Below, one piece after another: positions 54,291 through 63,064 of a DNA stretch of 64,000 bases. The notes beneath the pieces were generated by a model. It was not told the origin of the DNA, ran no database searches, and saw nothing but the letters and a program-made list of their open reading frames with translations. The DNA comes from Geobacter sp. GTDB taxonomy: Bacteria; Desulfobacterota; Desulfuromonadia; Geobacterales; Geobacteraceae. Position 1 is the first letter of the stretch, and the number at the start of each line of letters is the position of its first letter. The translations under genes were made by a program, and so were the position numbers. The stretch spans positions 1 to 64,000 of the forward strand of contig POSG01000001.1 in the NCBI GenBank assembly GCA_003314535.1, given 5' to 3'.

Positions 54291-55094
54291 ATGGAAATTC
54301 TTCAGGAACAGTTGAAAGCCAAGAAGGCAGGAATTACCTATGCTCTGCTGACAGTGGCAGAGGCGGAGGGCACCTCTCCCTGCAAAGTGGGCAAGAAGAT
54401 GCTGCTGCTTGAAAACGGCACGACTTTCGGAACGGTTGGTGGCGGCCAGTTTGAACACCAGGCGCTTGAAGAGGCTGCACAAGCAATCAAGGACCGAAAG
54501 AGTTTTTTTAAGCGGTACGTCAATGCCCCCATTCATGAAGAGCCGGGCTTGGGGTGCAGCTTCACGGTAAGCTTGCTGGTGGAAGTCGTCAGCCCTAGAT
54601 TGCAGCTTGTGGTCTGCGGTGCGGGACATGTGGGCACTGCGGTGCTGCGATTTGCAAAACTACTTCATTTTGAGACGATCCTTCTCGTTAACCGTCACCC
54701 TGATCTAAATAAGGACAAGATGGAAATCGCTGATCGATTCATTCCATGCGATACCTTTGAACAGGGCATTTTAGGTTCGGAAATTCCCGAGGGAGCATAT
54801 TATGTCTGTTGCGCATCAACGCACACCCAAGACAAATCTGCCCTCAAAGGAGCACTGCAAAAGGGTTTTGCGTATGTGGGCATGCTGGGCAGCGTGAAAA
54901 AAACCGAAGAAATGTACCGACAACTCATGAATGAGGGCATAATCGAGGATTTGCTTGAACAGGTACACACTCCCATCGGCCTGGATATCTGTGACATGTC
55001 ACCTGATGAGGTGGCCTTTTCCATAATGGCGGAAATTCTGATGATTAAGAACGGTGGTACAGGCAAAACACGCAGAACTCTGAAGGCTTCATAG
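54291..55094 (+). CDS. XdhC/CoxI family molybdenum-cofactor protein (copy 2)
   Basis: A 267-residue XdhC-type protein, shorter than copy 1. The N-terminal domain has TSPCKVGKKMLLLENG and GTVGGGQFEHQALEEA, and the Rossmann part has LVVCGAGHVGTAVLRFAKLL, YVCCASTHTQDKSALKGAL, YVGMLGSVKKTEEMYRQL and PIGLDICDMSPDEVAFSI. It is convergent with arsR copy 3, with only 3 bases between their stop codons. No Mo-hydroxylase is adjacent, so the client may be an enzyme elsewhere or the tungstoenzyme at 35807. Confidence 0.88.
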   Translation: MEILQEQLKAKKAGITYALLTVAEAEGTSPCKVGKKMLLLENGTTFGTVGGGQFEHQALEEAAQAIKDRKSFFKRYVNAPIHEEPGLGCSFTVSLLVEVVSPRLQLVVCGAGHVGTAVLRFAKLLHFETILLVNRHPDLNKDKMEIADRFIPCDTFEQGILGSEIPEGAYYVCCASTHTQDKSALKGALQKGFAYVGMLGSVKKTEEMYRQLMNEGIIEDLLEQVHTPIGLDICDMSPDEVAFSIMAEILMIKNGGTGKTRRTLKAS

Positions 55095-55097
55095 AAA

Positions 55098-55436
55098 TCA
55101 GGCACAGCTGTTGTGCTGGCTGAATTCGCTCAGTCTTTCCCGATCAGCAACAGTTAATTCAAGTCGTGGCAAATGCTCGCGCAAGGCTTTCAACAGGCTT
55201 TTCTTGAAATGGCTTCCGTCTTCCACGATGGAGTAGTACATCCACACCCCGCATCTTCGATCATCCACCCAGCCCGTGTTCTTGAGGTAGGCCAAATGCC
55301 TGGAAACCGTTGACTGTGGGAGCTGCAGAACAGCTATGAGATCACATACGCAGAGTTCGTCATTAAGGAGAAGGCAAAGAATCCGAAGACGGGTTTCGTC
55401 CGACAATGCTTTGAAGGTTCGAGCCGTGGTTTTCAT
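55098..55436 (-). CDS. arsR: ArsR-family metalloregulator (copy 3, near hgcAB)
   Basis: A 112-residue repressor starting MKTTARTFKALSDETRLRIL with the arsenite-site motif ELCVCDL and QSTVSRHLAYLKNTGWVDDR; it ends SEFSQHNSCA. The frame is open 70 codons upstream, but the match to copy 2 and a promoter 6 bases ahead fix the start, giving a probably leaderless mRNA. It lies just downstream of the zinc-ribbon gene and hgcBA on the same strand. ArsR-like regulators are known to control hgcAB in some mercury methylators. Confidence 0.9.
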   Translation of the reverse strand: MKTTARTFKALSDETRLRILCLLLNDELCVCDLIAVLQLPQSTVSRHLAYLKNTGWVDDRRCGVWMYYSIVEDGSHFKKSLLKALREHLPRLELTVADRERLSEFSQHNSCA

Positions 55437-55442
55437 TTTCCA

Positions 55443-55471
55443 AGAGTATTCGCTTGCCCGGTAACAATCAA
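55443..55471 (-). promoter_or_regulatory. Promoter of arsR copy 3
   Basis: Reverse strand: -35 TTGATT (55471-55466), 17-base spacer, -10 TACTCT (55448-55443), then TGGAAA and the ATG. The spacing to the start codon is identical to that of arsR copy 2. Confidence 0.6.
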
Positions 55472-55476
55472 GAAAA

Positions 55477-55722
55477 TTATTTATTTCTATCCCAAACGAT
55501 TTTTTTCCTTGATACGAGGCAGTTACATTTTCCGCAAAAAAACCCCTGGCTGCATTTGGCGCAGTACTGCAGTTTTTCACCGCATTCTGGACAATAAGGA
55601 TCCATGTCGAATTCGTCATAGAGCGTATGGCCATTACATTTTTCACAGAAAAAGACAGGTCCCTCTGGAGTCAGTTCCTTCTTCATCTCCAAACCACATT
55701 CTCGGCACAATCTGCGTATCAT
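55477..55722 (-). CDS. Zinc-ribbon protein (YfgJ-like)
   Basis: An 81-residue protein with four Cys pairs: RLCREC, FFCEKC, PYCPEC and QYCAKC, then FFCGKCNCLVSRKKIV. The final block matches the zinc-ribbon family containing E. coli YfgJ. The real start is ATG 55722, which overlaps (ATGA) the stop of a truncated thioredoxin-like frame upstream; the longer frame to 55866 is scar sequence. It lies between arsR copy 3 and hgcB. Function unknown. Confidence 0.75.
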   Translation of the reverse strand: MIRRLCRECGLEMKKELTPEGPVFFCEKCNGHTLYDEFDMDPYCPECGEKLQYCAKCSQGFFCGKCNCLVSRKKIVWDRNK

Positions 55723-55866
55723 AGCATTTCCTCGATTTCTTCGGCTGTGACCAGCTTTCCCCTGGTACTCACCACTCCGTGCACAAGTCACGTATCCACG
55801 GCTTTGCCGTGGATACGTGACCGAAGCAAATTGCAGAGCATCGGCCAGGATATTTTTGGTATTCAT
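55719..55866 (-). pseudogene. Scar of a permease-thioredoxin gene pair
   Basis: Reverse strand. The last part reads GVVSTRGKLVTAEEIEEML and a stop, which is the C-terminal end of a small thioredoxin like the one at 44229, out of frame with the zinc-ribbon gene. The 5' end reads MNTKNILADALQFAS, resembling the beginning of a membrane permease. Between them sits a perfect 33-base palindrome. This suggests a deletion that joined the start of a permease gene to the end of its neighbouring thioredoxin gene. The thioredoxin part is fairly clear; the permease part is a guess. Confidence 0.45.
55788..55820. repeat. Perfect 15-base-pair palindrome
   Basis: TCACGTATCCACGGC (55788-55802) and its exact reverse complement (55806-55820) flank TTT. 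It lies inside the thioredoxin scar, 72 bases downstream of hgcB. No T-run follows, so it is not a typical terminator; it may be a mobile palindromic unit or an mRNA-stabilising hairpin. Confidence 0.85.
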
Positions 55867-55891
55867 TTTCCAGACAATTTCAGAATTTCTT

Positions 55892-56182
55892 TCAGGGACA
55901 ACAGCGCCTGCCGTCTTTGCTGAGCTTCCTTCCCCTCAGCCATTCGTGCATAAATCCGGTTGCACAACCAACCCCTGAATCGACCCTCACGGCAATGGCC
56001 GGGCAGTTCCTGCTGCACGCGCCGCATTCCATGCACGCATCAAGGTCACGTATCCGCGCCATCCTGTTATCCAGGTCAAAAACCTGGTGCGGGCACACTT
56101 CGACACATCTGCCGCAACCCATGCACTTTCCGGGGTCCAGTCCCAGAGTCGCCACTCCGGTCAAATAGCGGAATCCTTTCAA
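55892..56182 (-). CDS. hgcB: Mercury-methylation ferredoxin HgcB
   Basis: A 96-residue 2[4Fe-4S] ferredoxin required with HgcA to make methylmercury; it is thought to reduce the HgcA corrinoid. Cluster motifs are C20-MGC-GRC-VEVC and C50-MEC-GAC-SRNC. The HgcB-specific Cys 73 (GVGCA) and C-terminal pair C94-C95 (RRCCP) are all present. The start is TTG 56182, overlapping the hgcA stop (TTGA) with GGAGGAG five bases ahead; the start LKGFRYLTGVATL fits the family. Confidence 0.93.
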   Translation of the reverse strand: MKGFRYLTGVATLGLDPGKCMGCGRCVEVCPHQVFDLDNRMARIRDLDACMECGACSRNCPAIAVRVDSGVGCATGFMHEWLRGRKLSKDGRRCCP

Positions 56183-57324
56183 AATACTCCTCCAGAATGC
56201 CTGATCAGCCAATCTATTAATAATAGAATGATCGACAGGACCACGGCACCGCACATGACAGGGACGGCTATGCGCATTTCCTTCTTAACACCCGAAGGGG
56301 AGGTGAAGTTCGTGCAACCGGTGAAGTTAAGGGTGTAGTAGGCAGTGACTGCCGGTAACGCAAGCAACGCCGCCACGGTCAACAGATAACTGCTTGCGAG
56401 GTAACCTCTCACGAAAAATAAAACCGCAACCCAGGCAAAACCGGCGATGGCCCCCTTCATGGAAAAGCTCCTGCCAGGCAACCAGGGGAGAAGGAGAGGC
56501 GCAACGACAATGCCGGTCAGTGCAGCGCCAAGGAAGGCAACAAGAGCCAGTACGCCGCCCGCTATCCCGTAGGCAAGTGCAGCGAGGAAAAAAAGCAACG
56601 CTCCTGCCGCTGCAAGATTTTTCAGGGCCAGGACAAGTTCCACCGGTACGAGCGCCAGTCGCTCCCGGAACGTGAAAGTCAACTCCCGCATTGCGGGCGT
56701 CGTTACCATGCCGTTGTCCAGGTACTCGGGCAAATCATCGATCCGGATGGCCGCATAACTGACCGCAAAACCGGTCAGCCTTTCCACTTCGTGGGCAGCA
56801 ACCCCTGTTGCGCCGAGGATCGGCAGGATCAGCCTGCGATGGGAGACCACATCCGGAAGTCGTGTCGCTTCGATTCTTCGCACAAGTTCTTCAGTGCCGA
56901 AGGTTCCCTTTCCCGCAGCGCACCAGACGTTGACGCCATTAGTCTCCAGCACCAGGAGCCACAGGTTGCGGCCCGGCAGAGCCCGTCTGACCAAATCGTA
57001 ACTCATCTTGTAATTGGCGGTGACCAGCACCGGATCCGCGTAATCGGGAGTTCCTAGGGCGTACAGTCCTGCCGGAACCAGATAGGACATCCTGCCTACC
57101 CCCCAGCGGACCTTCCACGCTCCCGCGTGGTCGGAAAGCCGCCATTCAGCCGAAACCCGCGGAACCCTTCCGGCCACGGTATCGATCCAGCCGTCGAAGC
57201 CGGGGACATTCTCGTCAATGACACCGCTGACCGCGATGCTCTCCGGTCCTCAACAGGGCGGTTTGCCTGAATCTTCGGGCACCGCTGCAGTTTCACAATA
57301 CCATCCCGGTTTCAGATGTTCCAT
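56179..57324 (-). CDS. hgcA: Mercury-methylation corrinoid protein HgcA, with in-frame TGA
   Basis: Corrinoid methyltransferase that transfers a methyl group to Hg(II). The cap-helix motif NVWCAAGKGTFG supplies the cobalt ligand Cys 135 (numbering from 57324); GRMSYLVPAGLYALGTPDYA and VTANYKMSYDLVRRALPGR are typical. The C-terminal part has about five membrane helices and the conserved LNFTGCTNFTSPSGVKKEM. The natural start is ATG 57324 (MEHLKPGWYCETAAVPED) with TAGGAG ahead, giving 381 residues. Codon 25, right after Cys 24, is TGA (57252-57250). The GTG at 57177 after it has no ribosome binding site. The gene is translated as full length only if TGA is read, perhaps as selenocysteine. Confidence 0.9.
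57250..57252 (-). other. In-frame TGA codon 25 of hgcA (possible selenocysteine)
   Basis: The codon sits in the context Pro-Pro-Cys-TGA-Gly-Pro-Glu. After it the mRNA can form a hairpin: GACCGGA pairs with TCGCGGTC with one bulged G and a GAGCA loop, 2-21 bases downstream. The loop is nearer to the TGA than in most bacterial SECIS elements. A second weaker GTCA/TGAC hairpin follows at 20-36 bases. Confidence 0.45.
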
Positions 57325-57414
57325 AAATGTTTCTCCTACAGTTTCTCCTTGTCACATATTATGCCAAAAGACCATTTGAATCCAGAATTTGTAATGAGAC
57401 GCCGGCGAAAAGAC

Positions 57415-57461
57415 AAAAAAAGCCTTTACCCCACTGGAAAGAATGAGATAAAGGCCTTTTT
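57415..57461 (-). terminator. Terminator between the DUF6173 gene and hgcA
   Basis: GCCTTTA (57422-57428) and TAAAGGC (57449-57455) form a 7-base-pair stem flanked by runs of A and T, so it can end transcription on both strands. On the reverse strand it follows the DUF6173 gene and precedes the hgcA leader. Confidence 0.65.
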
Positions 57462-57592
57462 AGGAATATTCGCCTCTGTCCGAGCCTTTCTCGGACACGG
57501 GACGAGAAGTTCGTTCTATTCCCCCTGGCAGCCACTTCTGCGACGAAACAAGGATGTCACCATTTACCTGGGAATATCAACGACGGTTTTCT

Positions 57593-57985
57593 TTATGCCC
57601 CCCCGTACTGGAAAACCACCCGCTTGGGTTTTGCATTCAGTTTCCTTGCAGCTTTCAGCATCATGCTCACCTGGGAAACGTGCTGCACCAGATGGACCAG
57701 CTCTCCATCATCGGTCATTCCATGGAACGTGATGAGATTGGCAGTGGAGAATCCAACTCTTTCGGGACGTATGCTCAGCGTGGCCCCGGTAGAGACAAGT
57801 TGCATGGATACTTCATGGTCCGCATCGAGCCCGGCCTCGAACTGCTCAATGGACGCCCTGACAGCCTTGCATGTGCCGGTGAACGGATTGCTCCGCGCAT
57901 ATGCGCCATCATGAGTTTCAACTTGTCGCCGGTTTAATCCGGGGCTTCCTGAAAGATGGGGGTAAGCCGCACTGTATTCCGTCAT
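57593..57985 (-). CDS. DUF6173-like protein
   Basis: A 130-residue protein. The C-terminal two thirds follow the pattern of DUF6173 domains: EVSMQLVSTGATLSIRPERV, then ANLITFHGMTDDGELVHLVQ and HVSQVSMMLKAA. No membrane segment. GGAGACTGAC precedes ATG 57985. Function unknown. A terminator separates it from hgcA, so it is probably not part of the mercury operon. Confidence 0.65.
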   Translation of the reverse strand: MTEYSAAYPHLSGSPGLNRRQVETHDGAYARSNPFTGTCKAVRASIEQFEAGLDADHEVSMQLVSTGATLSIRPERVGFSTANLITFHGMTDDGELVHLVQHVSQVSMMLKAARKLNAKPKRVVFQYGGA

Positions 57986-58687
57986 GTCAGTCTCCTTTTG
58001 CATGCTGCGAAAAGAATCAATCCGTCGCCGTATGTCCCGTTTGCCCCTGTATCCTTGCTTTTACAAAGGTTGTCAATAGCAATTGCAACTTATAGTCGGC
58101 CGAAACCTTTCAACGTTTGCAGACCGGAGCCCAGACTACTTCCCAACATTGTGACAAGCTGCCATAAAATTAAGTGAGAACTGGCATTTGCGGATACAAT
58201 AAAATATGGTCGTCAATTTACGGTTTCAAGTTTTTGAAAAAAATTTTGCGCAGTCTTGAACATCGAACACGATAAAAAAGCTTACCTTGCAACTCATATG
58301 TGTGTATTTTCAAAACTCTATTTTTACCTGCAAACTATCAGACCAGCCCAATCACAAGGATCTTGCTGCTTTCCCGTTGGCACACGACCAAACATTGGGC
58401 ATTTCCAGCAAGTCACCCTGCCCCAAAATCCGCATACCATTCTCGCCAGAGCAGTACTGGGTTTTTTGCATACTCTGTTGTGTGTTATTCTATCAATTCA
58501 GGGAAATTAGTCAACGATTCAACGCAGGCCAGAGCCAGATTCACCAAGCAATCCGGCGCCTAGGATTCCGACAGCACTTGAGATGCAAGAACAAGCAGCG
58601 CTCTTTTATTATCCGAACCTAAAGATCTCCTTCAAAACAGCCGATAAGCAGCGAAGGATACCTTCATAACACGGAAGGGCAACATCA
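57986..58687. other. Gene-free 700-base region
   Basis: Several forward frames exist but lack ribosome binding sites and protein-like composition. The last 200 bases before the sensor gene are rich in C and A with no promoter I can defend. Nothing else was seen. Confidence 0.5.
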
Positions 58688-60037
58688 TTGGAAACCAATT
58701 TGTACCAATTCGACCGTTACCTGTACACTCCTGTCGCCGCCCAGTGCCTTGCAACAGGATTATGCACCATGTTTCTGGGCGCACTGGCTATGTTCCGTGA
58801 AAAAGCTTCTCGTGAAAGCACTGCTTTCTGCAAATTATCTCTCGCCATCGGTCTATGGCTGACTGGCTTTTCCTTGATGTATGCTGCAAGAGATGGAGCC
58901 GCAGCCTTGTGGTGGGCAAAAGCTGGATATTTTGGGATTACGCTCATACCCGCGACTGCGTTCGACTTCAGCGCCAGGATGCTTCGGGACGAAGAGGAAA
59001 CGAAGACACGCGCTATCTTCATCTGGACTTTAAGCATCCTGTTTCTCTGCATGACAGCTTCGACAGGCCTGCAGTTTGACTCTCTCTACCGTTACAATTG
59101 GGGCTTTTACCCCAGGAACACTCTGACCAGCATCCCGTTTCTAGTTTTTTTCTTCGGCATACTGTTTCATGTATTGTGCCGTTATGTCGCAGGATTGCGG
59201 AAAACTCGCAAAGGTACGATCCGCCGGAAACAGGGCCGGATGATACTGCTGGCTTACCTGACATCGAACATCGGCTTCGTCGACTTTCTTCCTTCATGGG
59301 GCATTCAGGTATATCCCTTCGGTTACGTGTCAATCATCATATGGACATTATTACTGTTCTACTCGATATCCCACTACCGCTTTATCACCTTAACTCCCTC
59401 CGTCGCACCTGAAGAGATCATCGAAATCTTGCAGGAAGGTGTCATGGTGCTTGATGAGGAGGGGGTAGTACACGTCGCAAACCCGGCCATCTGTAACCTC
59501 ATGGGAATATCGGAGCAAGAAATCATCGGCACACTTCCGCCGGAGCCAATGGTTGGGGGTCTTTGCTTCAAGGGATGGCAAAGAAATATCCAGACGATGG
59601 GAACATTGCGGGAGATGGAATACGGGTACCAACCGGAAATAGGAGATTCCCGTACGTTCAGCCTTTCGACATCGTTCAAACGCAGCGCTCACGGTGAAGC
59701 GCTGGCTCTCGTGTGCATCGTCAGGGACGTAAGTGAAAAAGTCCTGGCCGACAGGGAACGCGAAAATCTCATTGAGCAGCTCCGTGAAGCATTGGCAAAT
59801 GTGAAGCAACTCAAGGGAATGCTTCCAATATGCGCATCATGCAAGAAGATAAGAGATGACAAGGGATACTGGCAGCAGATCGAATCCTACATCTTGAAAC
59901 ACACCGATGCGGAATTTACCCACGGTCTGTGTCCGACATGCGCTGAGAAGGCGTACGAGGAACTGGCCAGAATGAAAATTAGCCAGCCAGCATTTGGGAA
60001 GCCTTGCGCTGAACACAACGAAGCCCCTCTCCCCTGA
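58688..60037 (+). CDS. Membrane PAS sensor protein with C-terminal Cys motif
   Basis: A 449-residue protein. The N-terminal 230 residues hold about seven membrane helices, like the 7TM sensor region of histidine kinases. A PAS domain follows (APEEIIEILQEGVMVLDEEG to RDVSEKVLADRERE), then a short coil and a C-terminal LPICASCKKIRDDKGYWQQI...HGLCPTCAEKAYEE motif with two C-x2-C pairs. This ending occurs on many bacterial PAS and receiver proteins and probably binds a metal. There is no kinase, GGDEF or other output domain. The start is TTG 58688 with GGAAGGG ahead. Confidence 0.75.
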   Translation: METNLYQFDRYLYTPVAAQCLATGLCTMFLGALAMFREKASRESTAFCKLSLAIGLWLTGFSLMYAARDGAAALWWAKAGYFGITLIPATAFDFSARMLRDEEETKTRAIFIWTLSILFLCMTASTGLQFDSLYRYNWGFYPRNTLTSIPFLVFFFGILFHVLCRYVAGLRKTRKGTIRRKQGRMILLAYLTSNIGFVDFLPSWGIQVYPFGYVSIIIWTLLLFYSISHYRFITLTPSVAPEEIIEILQEGVMVLDEEGVVHVANPAICNLMGISEQEIIGTLPPEPMVGGLCFKGWQRNIQTMGTLREMEYGYQPEIGDSRTFSLSTSFKRSAHGEALALVCIVRDVSEKVLADRERENLIEQLREALANVKQLKGMLPICASCKKIRDDKGYWQQIESYILKHTDAEFTHGLCPTCAEKAYEELARMKISQPAFGKPCAEHNEAPLP

Positions 60038-60086
60038 AGAAGAAGGGCCTCTGGAAAATGGCCTGTCAACGATATTCTACTCCTTT

Positions 60087-61388
60087 TCAGCGGGGTCGGT
60101 TGTCTATGACCCTTATCGCCTTCCCCTCATGGCGCGGCAGGCTGCTCGGCTCTACAAGCTTGACCATGGCGCTGAGGCCGAGAACGGAGTGAATCTTCCT
60201 TTCCACCTTTTCGACAAAAGCCTTCTGCTTCTTCATTTCATCGAAGAAGATGTTTTCCGTCACCTCGATCCTGACTTCCAGCACATCCGTATCGCCCTCC
60301 CGCTCCAACACCAGCAGGTAATGGGGTTCGCAACCCTCAATTGCAAACAGTATCTCTTCAATCTGCGAAGGGAATACATTAACACCCTTGATAATGAGCA
60401 TGTCGTCCGAGCGGCCCATGGTTTTCTTCATCCGCACCATGGTCCTGCCACATTCGCATTTTTCGTAGTCAAGGCTTGTGATGTCGCGTGTGCGATAGCG
60501 TATCATCGGGAACGCCTCTTTGGTCAGGGTTGTCAGGACCAGTTCCCCCACGCTTCCCCTTGGAAGCACCTTTCCGGTGTCCGGATCTATTATCTCTGGG
60601 ATAAAAGCATCCTCGAACAGGTGCATTCCGCACTTGAATCCGCATTCGCCGGCAACACCCGGACCTATGATCTCCGACAGGCCATAGTTGTCGGTCGCGC
60701 TTATGAAAAGCCTTCCCTCGATCTCCTTCCGCATCGCCTCCGTCCAGGGCTCGGAACCGAACAGGCCCACCCTCAGCGACAAGGACTTCGGGTCGACCCC
60801 CATCTGCTCCATGCGCGAAGCTATGGTCAGCGCGTAACTGGGCGTGCTTACGAGCGTGGTTGTCTTGTAGTCCTGCATGATCATGATCTGTTTCTCGGTA
60901 TTCCCCGCACTCATCGGAATAACAGAAGCGCCGATTGTCTCTGAACCGTAGTGAAGACCAAAGGCCCCTGTGAACATGCCGTATCCGAAAGCGATCTGTA
61001 CCACGTCATCCCTGGTGACTCCGGCTGCGGTCATGAATCTGGCAACCAGGTTTGACCAGGTCCGTATATCGTTCTTGGTATATCCGACCACCGTAGGCTT
61101 GCCGGTAGTTCCCGACGAGGAATGGATCCGCACAACCTCACGCAGGGGAACCGCGAACATGCCGTAGGGATAGTTGAGGCGCAAATCTTCTTTTGTCGTG
61201 AATGGCAGCTTGGACAGGTCATCCAGCGAACGGATATCCTCCGGTACAATTCCTGCTTCATCGAATTTTTTTCGATAGCAGGTAACTGATTTGTGAACAC
61301 GGTTCAGGGTAGCCTGCAGTCTCTCCAGTTGGAGCTGCTCCAGGTCGGGTCGCGGCATGCATTCGTATAAAGGATCCCAGATCTTCAT
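60087..61388 (-). CDS. paaK: Phenylacetate-CoA ligase
   Basis: A 433-residue AMP-forming ligase starting [20 protein letters not shown]. Motifs: the phosphate loop [50 protein letters not shown] and [20 protein letters not shown]. It activates phenylacetate or a related aryl acid to its CoA ester. GAGGTGAAGC precedes ATG 61388. Downstream of livF in a run of same-strand genes, as often seen in Geobacter, where it may act with indolepyruvate oxidoreductase in aromatic amino acid breakdown. Confidence 0.93.
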   Translation of the reverse strand: MKIWDPLYECMPRPDLEQLQLERLQATLNRVHKSVTCYRKKFDEAGIVPEDIRSLDDLSKLPFTTKEDLRLNYPYGMFAVPLREVVRIHSSSGTTGKPTVVGYTKNDIRTWSNLVARFMTAAGVTRDDVVQIAFGYGMFTGAFGLHYGSETIGASVIPMSAGNTEKQIMIMQDYKTTTLVSTPSYALTIASRMEQMGVDPKSLSLRVGLFGSEPWTEAMRKEIEGRLFISATDNYGLSEIIGPGVAGECGFKCGMHLFEDAFIPEIIDPDTGKVLPRGSVGELVLTTLTKEAFPMIRYRTRDITSLDYEKCECGRTMVRMKKTMGRSDDMLIIKGVNVFPSQIEEILFAIEGCEPHYLLVLEREGDTDVLEVRIEVTENIFFDEMKKQKAFVEKVERKIHSVLGLSAMVKLVEPSSLPRHEGKAIRVIDNRPR

Positions 61389-61410
61389 AGCTTCACCTCT
61401 GACAGTTGCA

Positions 61411-62154
61411 TTATCTTTCCCAGATTTCCTTCTTGTCCCTGCCCAGATATGCCCTCTGCACATCCTTGTTCTCCAGCAGGTCTCTTGCATTTTCTTCAAG
61501 GATAACTTTACCTGTTTCCAGGACATAGCCGCGGTCAGCTATCTTGAGCGCCGCCCTGGCATTCTGCTCGACGAGCAGTACCGCGGTGGAGCGCTTCACC
61601 CTGAGGTTCACGATGACCTTGAAGATTTCCTGGACTACCAAGGGGGCTAAACCCATCGAAGGCTCGTCAAGGAGAAGCACTTTCGGTTTGGCCATCAGTG
61701 CCCGGCCAATTGCCAGCATCTGCTGTTCCCCCCCCGAAAGTGTGCCTGCCATCTGGCGCCTTCTCCCGGAAAGTTGGGGAAACAGCCCGAAGACATCCTC
61801 GATATCTTTTCTGATGTCGGACTTCTTTTCCTTGTTCCGATATCGCAGGTACGCTCCCAGTTCGAGGTTGTCCTCAACAGAGAAATCCTTGAACACCTGG
61901 CGCCCTTCAGGGACCTGGGATATACCCATTTCCACTATCCTGTCCGGAGAAAAACCGTTGACAGTCACGCCTTCGAATTGTATCTCTCCATCTCTTGGAG
62001 GCGTGATGCCGGACAGGGAATTAAGGATCGTGGTCTTTCCCGCCCCGTTGGCTCCGATAAGAGTGACGATCTCGCCTGCACGCAAATGCAGCGAGATATT
62101 CTTCAAGGCATGCACTTGGCCGTAGTAGGTATTTATATTCTTGACTCTCAGCAT
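61411..62154 (-). CDS. livF: Branched-chain amino acid ABC transporter ATPase LivF
   Basis: A 247-residue ABC ATPase. Walker A is [10 protein letters not shown], the signature is [16 protein letters not shown] and Walker B is [17 protein letters not shown], a LivF hallmark. ATG 62154 is used from the family start [18 protein letters not shown]; the frame opens at 62178. It partners LivG, encoded 160 bases upstream, and the permeases. paaK follows 22 bases downstream. Confidence 0.94.
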   Translation of the reverse strand: MLRVKNINTYYGQVHALKNISLHLRAGEIVTLIGANGAGKTTILNSLSGITPPRDGEIQFEGVTVNGFSPDRIVEMGISQVPEGRQVFKDFSVEDNLELGAYLRYRNKEKKSDIRKDIEDVFGLFPQLSGRRRQMAGTLSGGEQQMLAIGRALMAKPKVLLLDEPSMGLAPLVVQEIFKVIVNLRVKRSTAVLLVEQNARAALKIADRGYVLETGKVILEENARDLLENKDVQRAYLGRDKKEIWER

Positions 62155-62314
62155 AATTGGAAATGGCACATGGCTCAAGGCACAAGGAGCACGGTATAAG
62201 TTCAGCGGGATGTCCCTAGTAGCCTTTCCTTTCGTCTTACTAATCAGCTAAACAATGCCCTAAATTCTCAATGCAAATCGCGGCAGACACGGATTTTCCT
62301 GAGCCCTGTGCCTC

Positions 62315-63064
62315 TCATTCCCCCAGGTATGCGGCAATGACTTCCTGGTTCTCCTGAATCTCGCGCGGGGTCCCTTCAGCCAGCTTATTTCCCAGGTTCA
62401 GCACCACTATACTGTCGCAAATGTCCATGACAAGTTCCATGTCATGTTCAACCAGCGCAACTGTGACGCCAGAATCCCTGATCTTGCCTATCAGTCTGCC
62501 GAGCTCTGCGGTTTCACGGCTGTTCAGTCCGGCCGCCGGCTCGTCGAGAAGAATGATCAATGGGTCAAGAGCCATGGCCCGCGCAATCTCCAGCATCCTC
62601 CCCTTGCCGAAAGGAAGGCTTTCCGCAGACATGCCCGCCAAATCCTCGATCCCCACGAATTTCAGACAGTCCATGGCTGTCTCGCGTATGGACCGCTCTT
62701 CCTTGAGATTCCGCGGCAGTCTGAGCGAACAGGACAGGACACCGCTTCGGCTCCTGGTGTGCACTCCCACCATCACGTTCTCCAATACCGAGAGCCCATT
62801 GAAAAGCTCAATGTTCTGGAATGTGCGAACCATGCGCCGCAGTGCGAGTTTCTCGGGCGACAAACCGGTCACATCATCCTCATTGAGAAACACCTTTCCG
62901 GCTGTCTGGGAATAGACTCCGGAGATGATGTTGAAAAGTGTGGTCTTCCCGGCTCCGTTCGGACCGATCACTCCCTTTATTTCACCCTTGGCAACGGAAA
63001 AGCTGACATCGCTCAGGGCGGTGACTCCACCGAACTTCCGGGTGATACCTTCAACCCTGAGCAT
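62315..63064 (-). CDS. livG: Branched-chain amino acid ABC transporter ATPase LivG
   Basis: A 249-residue ABC ATPase. Walker A is GPNGAGKTTLF, followed by GKGRMLEIARAMALDPLIIL with Walker B LLDEPAAGLNSRE. The C-terminal GTPREIQENQEVIAAYLGE is typical of LivG. Its start lies inside the last codons of livM (14-base overlap), so the two are coupled. Confidence 0.95.
   Translation of the reverse strand: MLRVEGITRKFGGVTALSDVSFSVAKGEIKGVIGPNGAGKTTLFNIISGVYSQTAGKVFLNEDDVTGLSPEKLALRRMVRTFQNIELFNGLSVLENVMVGVHTRSRSGVLSCSLRLPRNLKEERSIRETAMDCLKFVGIEDLAGMSAESLPFGKGRMLEIARAMALDPLIILLDEPAAGLNSRETAELGRLIGKIRDSGVTVALVEHDMELVMDICDSIVVLNLGNKLAEGTPREIQENQEVIAAYLGE

Noticed and set aside
56179-57177. hgcA as a 332-residue gene starting at GTG 57177
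   Set aside because: No ribosome binding site lies ahead of that GTG, HgcA-like sequence continues in frame upstream of it, and a strong start with ribosome binding site exists at 57324.
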